DNA from: Candidatus Omnitrophota bacterium
Lineage (GTDB): Bacteria; Omnitrophota; Gorgyraeia; Duberdicusellales; 4484-171
Direction of reading: 5' to 3'
Length of the DNA: 8,733 nucleotides
Assembly: GCA_003644405.1 (NCBI GenBank)
Contig: QNCE01000053.1
Coordinates: 1 to 8,733 of the forward strand
Part shown: positions 6,101 to 8,733 of the stretch, piece after piece
Layout: each line of letters begins with the position of its first letter
How positions within the stretch are numbered: the first letter of the stretch is position 1
Notes under the pieces: generated by a model
Told to the model about the DNA's origin: nothing
Database searches by the model: none
Seen by the model: the letters and a program-made list of their open reading frames with translations, nothing else
Translations under genes and position numbers: made by a program

Positions 6101-8733
6101 ATTTATATAAGAAAACTAAAAAAGCGAAGTATTTGATGTTTGCTAAAAAAATAGCTGATTTTGCAATTTTCTTGCAGAATAAAGATGAGAAAAATTTTAA
6201 TTTCGGAGGTATAAGATTAGGGCCTAAAGGAGAAGGTAGAATTGCTTGTGATCAACACTTAGGTTGGGATGTAAATCAGCCTTCTTTCTGGGAAGTCTAT
6301 GCTACCGAGCATAATATAGATGCTTATGCTTTATTTAATATGCTTTATCAGGAAACTAAAGAGAAAAAATATAAAGAAGCGAAAGAGAGGGTTTTAAACT
6401 GGTTAAAAAGAGTTGGTTTTAACAGGAAAGAAAGTAGATTTAATCGAGGGACACGTGAGGGGAAATATGGTGTAAGAATAGATAAAGAGATAGCTACAGA
6501 TGTTCACAGTTGGGCAATTTCAGCATTAGGTCCACAAGTTTTAAATAAATGGCAGCCAGATTTAGCAGAAAAAGTAATTAAATTTGTTGAGGAAAATTGT
6601 TTGGTGGAAGTAAAATTTATAAAGCCAGACGGAGAAATAATAAAAGTAAAAGGTGTTGATTTCATTTCAAAAGAAAAAGCAAAAAGTCTAAACAGACCTC
6701 CAATAGTATCGCCTGAATGGACATTTCAACTGATAAATGCCTACAGAAGGATGGAGGATTATTATAAGCAAAGAAAAAATTTTGAAAAGATGAGGGAATT
6801 TAAAATGAAGCGAGAAGATTTAGTGAAAAATATGTTGAGGTTAGCCATTCAAATAAATAATAGTTTAACCTATCCTTATGCTACTTTACCAGAGGTTGCA
6901 ATCGGACATGAATTCAAAACACCCAAGAAGGGAAACCTTAGTGTAATTGGTGTGGCCTGGGCTATTATGGTATTGAAAGAATTTGATCCTCTGGTATTTC
7001 CTGAGAGAGATTTAAATAATCTTTCCTTTTTAAAATTTAACTTTTTATTTTTTGTAGGAGTAGTTTTAATAAATAAAAAGAGGAGAAAAGATAGTTTATT
7101 GAAAAACATAATCTCTGCTTCTCTTATGCAAGAATTAGGTATAGAGGAAAAAGACTTAATGCACACTCAATATGAACTTGCTCCTTTAAAATTAAAAGGA
7201 GGAGTAAGAGAACCCACCAAGAAAGAATTAGAGAACTTAAAGAAATACTTAGATAATAATGAGATTAGTTTAGCAGAAGCAACAAGATTAAATAGATTAG
7301 TTCAAGCAGATATTACTGGAGGGATAAAGATATTAAAATATTTAGCTACCCGAGCTCCTCCCAAAAAACTTTTAAGTTTAAAATCTCTATCCTTCCAAGT
7401 CTTAATAACCTATCTTATAAGACATGAAGAATCCCACCTGAAAGGATTAAATGAAGCAGCCACTCAAAGATTAGATAGAATTTATTTCCTTAAACATCCC
7501 AAAGGAATGAGTGTTTTAAATAAAGATATTTCTGTCAATTTTAGTAAACAGAAGAAAGATGGAGGTATCTCTCAGAAGAATTATAAAATGCCAAGTTATC
7601 TTAGTCCTCAAGCCTGGCAGATTATTACTCCTCAAGGAAGAAAGAATTTATTAGAAATTTTATTTGATGTTGTCTTTAAGCTTAATGAGAAAGGATATGA
7701 AATTGCAATCGCTATAACTGGCAGTCCTACCTATCTTTATAAAACATCGCAGGAGATAGACTGGAGTTCTCAAATAATTGGAGATTTGGATTTAGAAGTA
7801 ATTAAGTTAGGAGAGATGGATGTTTTAGAAAAGATGGAGTTGAGAGAGGAGCTTCCTGCCTGTTTAAAAGAAAGAGTGAATAATTTAGGATTGGATTTAA
7901 TAGAAAATACAATTGTGAATTTGCCCTCTGCGTTGGGAAGGAAACATGGAGAGCTTTATTTAGATATAGGAATAGGATTTCATACTTTAGAAGAGTATTT
8001 TCATCCTTCAAAAGTAGAAAGATTATATCCTTACTCTGATGTTTATGTTGGCTTAGAAGAAGGATTAAAAGTAATAGAAGAAAAATTTTCTCAGTTGCCT
8101 TCTCCCGAAAAGATAAACAAAAAAGCAGCAAAGATTTTAAAGGAAGATGCAGAGAATTTAGTGAAAAAATTAGAGATGCGGCATATTTCCCTTGATTATA
8201 ACAAACCAGTTAAACTTTTAGCTAAAGCCTTTCTTATATTGGGTGAGGAGGAAATAAGACATAAGTTATGGAGAAGTTTTAAAGAGGAGAATATAAATAA
8301 AGAAGTTTATCAAGAGGCACTTAAATTGCTTGGACAAAAAATAAAAGAGAAAGATGGAGGGAGGGTAATTGTTAAGCAGAAGTTGCAGGATTTGACAAGA
8401 GAAATAATTTCTCGGGATGGAGGAGAGGAAGATCAAATAGCAAAAATAGAAAGATTTCCTTTTCATAAAGGAATGTTGTTAACCAGAAACGATTTCTTAG
8501 TATTGCTTGCTTTAGCAGAAAAAGGTAATTTAAGTTTTGATGAACTTAAAGGTTTACTAAAAGGGAAATTATCTGGCTGGCAGATAAAAGATGCTTTAGA
8601 AAAAATATGCAAAAATACAGATTTTCTTATCCAGCAAAGAGATATATTTTCTTTAAAAAAGCCAGTTAGGAAAGTTTTAAAAAATTATCTTGAAGATACA
8701 TCCTGGGAAGTAAATAAATTATTAGTAAACTTA
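1..8733 (+). CDS. Interior fragment of a giant multidomain protein (both ends outside window)
   Basis: Frame 1 reads through all 2911 codons without a TAA, TAG or TGA. Recognisable motifs occur in the same frame from the first codon to near the last, so this is one continuous coding sequence and not chance openness. Neither the true start nor the stop is inside the window. In order it carries a HExxH segment, an unassigned helical region, a GT48-like membrane glucan synthase, a B12-binding/radical SAM enzyme, a coiled coil, an exported six-hairpin glycosidase-like domain, a second HExxH segment, a nucleotidyltransferase-like domain and a possible winged helix. Several units would be full-length separate genes elsewhere, so this looks like a fusion of former genes. 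Giant genes with glycan-related domains are known in Omnitrophota; that assignment is inferred. The alternative, several genes merged by assembly errors, is unlikely given the complete absence of stops. Function of the whole is unknown. Confidence 0.93.
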   Translation, partial: MKILKYLATRAPPKKLLSLKFLSFQVLITYLIRHEESHLKGLSEAATQRLDRIYFLKHSVEYVLFLISLRLFGIESIKKNNFIGIILPVAKVKDLFNYVVKEQCIQSKFQADLFGKISSYSSGGLKGEVDSTSLSILLKLEQVRVVGLDRSWRGEILKNNSKLNTRKMSLFNVKNEEKVRIVIMETKQNNQKRYDGGMGIINEMEKMLKPLGISEKIMPTLLFLINARLIDREELVTIIQTNINKTNDVSLNNYIIFIKTLKFAYTKWLTSFFKNLGVPLDNSLKETILREIIQNEEGYVSKGKSGLKIDNKGNPQIEMLTSQGKRTFIPLSDYVLRTIIESRIGGLNGRSTFVKYLLRQVSEMLKHGASGQEILMLIDRQYKFWSTILKDQLQKYDKVRDEKEGIIQRPYLFINYEFDDLFRYCEDPIEEFDLDLDGNLDSDSIQQLAERFKSFLDKNRKHLPKIQYPLSLKKFYFKAISFLLTHWKIIFAKTENETSKVKKAKLFWKITTFVWLILNLTLISFVSLNILNAPMIYLIPSILLFSIFIIAFFPISYWGIISAGRAYIGWREGKIRRIATVKNWKEVKKRFNSLWLRFNDEQKSSYLELINNLYEEYKLTDEEKAWLQRLDFEVPPRSEEAEERIKKWINKFYQKGVPFIESWQDIRSVTIQISSLDEKFFYHWEELINIQEEEQTESLLARLRKVYLDEWHILIERLDDKLTFQEKEILLNLRKDIITPKNPQVVSEIERWANLRLPTLFNTLEGARKVRLSYKKVAKKFFPDATEEELNVLINDKVQFLFLHDKYPTYSENNIQKQDIDNYLKKYPFIQLLYPEDIIHQSKYGAWANALSKVKGEALFTLDSDHSIRQEEVDFLPNVLKEFTLNPNLAGVQYKLYAWNEPFSIVTKCVGLAENSWWGLDLRVKDKLGATGLYGHLVFRTEFLKSFEGLQDDSVAEDILTSVQFLKEGFDTKYVEYLQIGKGFNVTYPGMRIPYRRYPAGAIESGLSKPFIEFLLSDKLPWNIKLETLFMLSYYPTQIFIILGTVAYIMGVYFFSFNPYTFLPAIFLIIGWILAEAINLEALIYMIENHGLIKGITKYFKTFPILAIFYVSFIPHYYECVKKALKGYAKFIVTRISGIISRESWKNIYINNKCSIQLGSLLVTIIILIPFQLFNFIVSILFILNSFIWLIAPFIFNPAKNKIEKLKDLIIGPIWALVITYYEVSIGAIRKYFFLRSIKKYMERKDVELIDNFLLSFQNLLKDVVGKKDFDIIKILWDKFKKLLEEAEKEQKIRDNLKQIKDGIDGVVSGKLKIEDLEKEYLFERIEDNLKIDDGKFTQLARAPPNKVKICLINLFSPEHPVLVRPLSIEVLAGDLYQIYGSNVQIKLFDLQLSPLDSVIKEIENMNPHIIGLSVRIGSLKQMEEVLKRIKSLPIFKEKVPLIVLGNVVPTFTADVLLKKYKDAIIVIGEGELTMRGLVKKMIGDDRDYSDVPNLAYMKNGKIVYTKREYLDLSKMALPLYESVPEILRRDGHIWVEASRGCNGHCTFCSRRPIRNTGWQPIPVEKVIEDIKNLYELGVRHFRFTDDEFMGVGSKEGLEHAKLIAEGVKKLRLRITFDISTRVDSLYSKKYSSEEIEKRKEIFKLLKEAGLTQVFLGIESGCDSQLKRYGKGVSAEENKKAIEIFRELDIQVVAGFIIIDYLMDLEELKKNIKFLKEMKMIGTETAVFVSDLISTLRAQEGCVYKKMLARKGLLKERDETLVSYKADYLDRRVKKIVEVIEKWRKEQFSLIYALKNEASLSSMRKEVSLERDLLEYYLQKFKLLDVNLIEELIELLEKIEENIDEIKVFNLINNFKKRREEIIKRLKKEIEKGNIKDDEGILIKEVEMRLDGGYRVHKRVLGKVFKSLLLFFLLFTLIRTPFLYSNTYSTYVNKFLNWIEENSDKDTGLSFSHIGDERFKDWTITYDSAVVTLAYIATGKIKEAERIMDFYMNNQKVWRLGGIIEAICVKNPVLGEDWSVRAGSNLWIGIASFHLYKKTKKAKYLMFAKKIADFAIFLQNKDEKNFNFGGIRLGPKGEGRIACDQHLGWDVNQPSFWEVYATEHNIDAYALFNMLYQETKEKKYKEAKERVLNWLKRVGFNRKESRFNRGTREGKYGVRIDKEIATDVHSWAISALGPQVLNKWQPDLAEKVIKFVEENCLVEVKFIKPDGEIIKVKGVDFISKEKAKSLNRPPIVSPEWTFQLINAYRRMEDYYKQRKNFEKMREFKMKREDLVKNMLRLAIQINNSLTYPYATLPEVAIGHEFKTPKKGNLSVIGVAWAIMVLKEFDPLVFPERDLNNLSFLKFNFLFFVGVVLINKKRRKDSLLKNIISASLMQELGIEEKDLMHTQYELAPLKLKGGVREPTKKELENLKKYLDNNEISLAEATRLNRLVQADITGGIKILKYLATRAPPKKLLSLKSLSFQVLITYLIRHEESHLKGLNEAATQRLDRIYFLKHPKGMSVLNKDISVNFSKQKKDGGISQKNYKMPSYLSPQAWQIITPQGRKNLLEILFDVVFKLNEKGYEIAIAITGSPTYLYKTSQEIDWSSQIIGDLDLEVIKLGEMDVLEKMELREELPACLKERVNNLGLDLIENTIVNLPSALGRKHGELYLDIGIGFHTLEEYFHPSKVERLYPYSDVYVGLEEGLKVIEEKFSQLPSPEKINKKAAKILKEDAENLVKKLEMRHISLDYNKPVKLLAKAFLILGEEEIRHKLWRSFKEENINKEVYQEALKLLGQKIKEKDGGRVIVKQKLQDLTREIISRDGGEEDQIAKIERFPFHKGMLLTRNDFLVLLALAEKGNLSFDELKGLLKGKLSGWQIKDALEKICKNTDFLIQQRDIFSLKKPVRKVLKNYLEDTSWEVNKLLVNL
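178..1500 (+). other. Unassigned, mostly helical region before the membrane synthase
   Basis: Codons 60-500 match no family I recognise. A hydrophobic stretch at 61-70 and another at 84-89 are short and unlike full membrane helices. Residues 119-127 are rich in serine and glycine and look like a linker. A D-G-G linker at 195-197 separates this from a leucine/isoleucine-rich helical part (residues 200-400). An acidic loop lies at 433-444 and a basic amphipathic run at 457-490 leads into the first membrane helices. The region may be the cytoplasmic N-terminal part of the glucan synthase unit, since GT48 enzymes have large poorly conserved N-terminal regions, but I see no diagnostic motif for that. 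Confidence 0.5.
1297..1332 (+). other. EF-hand/dockerin-like acidic loop
   Basis: Residues 433-444 read D-L-D-L-D-G-N-L-D-S-D-S. This puts Asp at loop positions 1, 3, 5 and 9, Gly at 6 and a hydrophobic residue at 8, the usual pattern of an EF-hand calcium loop. Position 12, normally Glu or Asp, is Ser, although Asp is present at 11. A helix-forming stretch follows (residues 445-460). Only one loop is visible, whereas EF-hands and dockerins normally pair, so calcium binding is possible but not established. It could be an ordinary acidic linker. Confidence 0.3.
1519..3690 (+). other. GT48-like 1,3-beta-glucan synthase (FKS/callose synthase) catalytic and membrane domain
   Basis: The family transfers glucose from UDP-glucose to a growing beta-1,3-glucan, with a cytosolic GT-A active site and a membrane channel. 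Two membrane helices (about 507-527 and 535-562) precede the cytosolic domain. Motifs then follow in GT48 order. PPRSEEAEERI (635-645) resembles the family's EA-RRI block. LDEWHILIER follows at about 708-717. WANLRLPTLFNTLEGAR (752-768) matches WAS-RxQTLxRTxxG. GEALFTLDSDH comes next, with D863/D865 as a DxD-like pair. E957-D958 lie in the VAEDI block. EYLQIGKG (976-983) is almost the EYIQVGKG signature. The C-terminal helices (about 1027-1048, 1059-1080, 1101-1117, 1159-1196) end with WLIAPFIFNP (1189-1198), matching WLFAPFLFNP. The motif match is my reading from memory, not an alignment. The DxD, ED and RRY (996-998) elements also resemble processive GT2 enzymes, the main alternative. GT48 is known mainly from eukaryotes, so a bacterial member would be notable. 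Confidence 0.85.
3691..4038 (+). other. Charged helical linker after the synthase
   Basis: Codons 1231-1346 are rich in Lys, Glu, Asp, Leu and Ile in heptad-like spacing, with the strongest coiled-coil character at 1275-1300. No catalytic motif is visible. The linker would lie in the cytosol if the synthase ends on that side. It closes with A-R-A-P-P-N-K (1341-1347), which resembles the T-R-A-P-P-K-K of the HExxH repeats and leads directly into the first beta strand of the B12-binding domain. Confidence 0.6.
4039..5340 (+). other. B12-binding domain plus radical SAM enzyme
   Basis: Residues 1346-1500 have the Rossmann-like pattern of B12-binding radical SAM proteins. KICLINL is followed by PLSIEVLAGDLYQIYG, then PHIIGLSVR and the GEGELT block (1469-1474). 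The DxHxxG cobalamin-ligand motif is absent, as is common in this subclass. The radical SAM core begins at 1541 with G-C-N-G-H-C-T-F-C. Cysteines 1542, 1546 and 1549 form the CxxxCxxC that holds the 4Fe-4S cluster, which cleaves S-adenosylmethionine to a 5'-deoxyadenosyl radical. Later core elements are FTDDEF (1584-1589), TRVDSL (about 1621-1626) and FLGIESG (1655-1661), all usual for the fold. The unit has the length of a free-standing enzyme. Many relatives are methylases or ring-forming enzymes acting on lipids, peptides or secondary metabolites; the substrate cannot be told here. Its place beside a glucan synthase hints at glycan or lipid modification, which is inference. Confidence 0.92.
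5341..5661 (+). other. Coiled-coil region between radical SAM and exported domain
   Basis: Codons 1781-1887 are dominated by Glu, Lys, Leu and Ile with leucine/isoleucine at heptad-like intervals. The strongest part is around 1815-1875, which includes an ELIELLEKIEENIDEI run. The first part may be the C-terminal helices of the radical SAM unit. No active-site motif is visible. It most likely acts as a spacer or oligomerisation segment on the cytosolic side, ahead of the membrane helix at about 1907. Confidence 0.6.
5674..5688 (+). promoter_or_regulatory. In-frame Shine-Dalgarno plus GTG: possible internal or vestigial start
   Basis: GGAGG at 5674-5678 is followed, after seven bases, by GTG at 5686 in the frame of the giant ORF. 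The peptide from that codon is a textbook signal sequence: a basic start (HKRVLGKVFK), a hydrophobic core (SLLLFFLLFTL) and a short polar end. A second candidate is ATG at 5662, with AAGGA at 5650-5654, also seven bases away. Either the exported domain was once a separate gene and its start has been retained, or an internal product is still made. The sequence cannot tell which. Confidence 0.4.
5686..5775 (+). other. Internal signal-peptide-like membrane segment
   Basis: Residues 1896-1906 are strongly basic and 1907-1918 are almost wholly hydrophobic. The stretch RTPFLYSNTYS then leads into the folded domain. As part of the long chain it would act as a signal-anchor helix with its basic side in the cytoplasm, sending the next domain outward. 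If translation restarts at 5686 or 5662 it would be a cleavable signal peptide, with a plausible cleavage zone near 1922-1928. Confidence 0.75.
5776..7011 (+). other. Six-hairpin (alpha/alpha toroid) glycosidase-like domain, likely extracytoplasmic
   Basis: About 405 residues (1929-2335) show a repeated helix-hairpin pattern with conserved-looking polar turns. These include TYDSAVVTLAYIATG (from 1965), the GEDWSVRAGSNLW region (2015-2027), ACDQHLGWD (2082-2090), TEHNIDAYALF (2102-2112), ATDVHSWAISALG (2165-2177), PEWTFQLINAYRR (2238-2250) and VIGVAWAIMVL near the end. This order of TYD...A, TEHN-D, D-HSW and PEWT is typical of alpha-toroid glycosidases and related lyases. Candidate acids are D1967, E2103, D2107, D2167 and E2239. 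I cannot name the GH or PL family. The signal-like segment before it and the membrane helix after it indicate display outside the cytoplasm. Next to a glucan synthase it may trim, cyclise or bind the polymer, as fused hydrolase/phosphorylase domains do in cyclic glucan synthases. That role is inferred. A non-catalytic sugar-binding toroid is possible. Confidence 0.7.
7012..7092 (+). other. Membrane helix with basic stop-transfer end
   Basis: Residues 2343-2357 (FLKFNFLFFVGVVLI) are hydrophobic and are followed at once by N-K-K-R-R-K (2358-2363). The positive-inside rule places the following part in the cytoplasm. Together with the helix at 1907-1925 it brackets the glycosidase-like domain. 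The helix is short and contains one lysine, so it is a weaker segment than the upstream one. Confidence 0.65.
7093..7323 (+). other. Hydrophilic linker before the second HExxH copy
   Basis: Codons 2365-2441 are mainly helical and charged, with a K-G-G linker at 2399-2401. A helical pair follows (EPTKKELENLKKYLDNN, then EISLAEATRLNRL), ending in D-I-T-G-G directly before the repeat. The EISLAEATRLNRLVQADI stretch may be the N-terminal part of the HExxH unit. If so, the same sequence should lie just upstream of base 1. I recognise no named family here. Confidence 0.5.
7324..7497 (+). repeat. Direct repeat copy 2, encoding a HExxH segment
   Basis: This copy matches bases 1-174 with five differences and is offset by 7323 bases, exactly 2441 codons, so both copies are in the same frame. 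Matching ends after the codon for His2499. To the left, nothing can be compared because copy 1 begins at the window edge. The near identity, including most silent positions, points to recent duplication or gene conversion. Confidence 0.95.
7324..7500 (+). other. HExxH zincin-like segment, copy 2
   Basis: H2475-E2476-E2477-S2478-H2479 follows a hydrophobic helix (VLITYLI) and is itself followed by L-K-G-L-N-E2485-A-A-T-Q-R-L-D. The pattern is HExxHxxGxxExxA. HExxH binds zinc in many metallopeptidases, but small HExxH segments without peptidase activity also exist. The basic T-R-A-P-P-K-K turn before the helix is shared with copy 1. No other peptidase feature is recognisable, so I regard this as a metallopeptidase-like fragment or domain of unknown activity. 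Confidence 0.5.
7558..8340 (+). other. Putative nucleotidyltransferase-like domain
   Basis: After a D-G-G linker (2520-2522) the chain has an alpha/beta pattern. The stretch EIAIAITGSPTYLY contains G2574-S2575, followed by IIGDLDLEVI with D2595 and D2597, and later ELYLDIGIGF with D2655. This fits the pol-beta nucleotidyltransferase signature of a GS turn, a D-x-D strand and a third acidic residue on another strand, where the acids hold two magnesium ions for nucleotide transfer. The gap between GS and DLD (about 20 residues) is longer than usual. A helical part follows (2705-2785), as in several such families. Substrate is unknown; it would need cytosolic NTP. It could be an inactive or unrelated alpha/beta fold. 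Confidence 0.45.
8440..8697 (+). other. Possible winged-helix domain, near window end
   Basis: Residues 2825-2895 have the spacing of a winged helix-turn-helix. TRNDFLVLLALAEKG is a first helix, SFDELKGLLKG a second, and SGWQIKDALEKICKN a recognition-like helix. A short wing follows (DFLIQQRDIFSLKK). The arrangement resembles DNA-binding domains, but in multidomain proteins this fold also mediates protein contacts. No DNA-contact residues can be inferred. The domain follows two D-G-G linkers (2785-2787, 2806-2808), and the chain continues beyond the window. Confidence 0.4.

Noticed and set aside
6901..6915. I-G-H-E-F-K-T as another HExxH-type motif
   Set aside because: There is no second histidine at the required spacing, and it lies within the toroid domain.
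1..7497. The direct repeats as ends of a transposon or attachment sites
   Set aside because: No transposase, integrase or inverted ends are visible, and the repeats are coding and in frame. Module duplication explains them better.
8353..8372. Purine-rich GGAGGGAGGG as a ribosome-binding site for a new gene
   Set aside because: No suitably spaced in-frame ATG, GTG or TTG follows, and the main frame continues without a stop.
1..8733. Promoters, terminators, riboswitches, tRNA, rRNA or CRISPR arrays
   Set aside because: No non-coding gap exists, and I saw no cloverleaf, regular short spaced repeats or GC-rich hairpin followed by a T run that stood out from coding sequence.

Overview
The whole 8733-base window is one uninterrupted plus-strand reading frame (frame 1, 2911 codons) with no in-frame stop and no bounded start or end. 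It is therefore an internal slice of a giant multidomain gene. There is no intergenic DNA, RNA gene, CRISPR array or recognisable mobile element. The DNA is strongly A+T-rich and lysine/isoleucine/leucine-rich in coding content. Interior slices of enormous fused genes with glycan-related domains are known from the ultra-small, probably predatory phylum Candidatus Omnitrophota (OP3). That is my best guess for the source, but it is an inference from architecture, not a database result.

Layout by codon of the window. 1-58: a HExxH-containing segment that recurs almost identically at codons 2442-2499. 59-500: mostly helical region I cannot assign, with one EF-hand/dockerin-like acidic loop. 501-1230: a polytopic membrane glycosyltransferase whose motif order closely matches eukaryotic 1,3-beta-glucan (FKS/callose) synthases of CAZy family GT48. 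1240-1340: charged helical linker. 1346-1790: a B12-binding plus radical SAM enzyme with an intact CxxxCxxC cluster motif. 1795-1885: coiled coil. 1896-1925: a signal-peptide-like segment preceded by an in-frame Shine-Dalgarno/GTG pair. 1929-2335: a six-hairpin (alpha/alpha toroid) glycosidase-like domain. 2343-2363: a membrane helix ending in a basic cluster. 2380-2499: linker and the second HExxH copy. 2520-2785: a putative nucleotidyltransferase-like domain. 2810-2911: a possible winged-helix domain, running off the window.

The domains make topological sense together. The GT48-like, radical SAM and nucleotidyltransferase-like parts use cytosolic substrates. The glycosidase-like part lies between two membrane helices whose flanking charges place it outside the cytoplasm. 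A reasonable hypothesis is a single-chain machine that makes a beta-glucan-like polymer in the membrane and trims or binds it outside. What the radical SAM, HExxH and nucleotidyltransferase parts do in it is unknown. The two HExxH copies lie exactly 2441 codons apart in the same phase, so the block between them could be gained or lost without breaking the frame.
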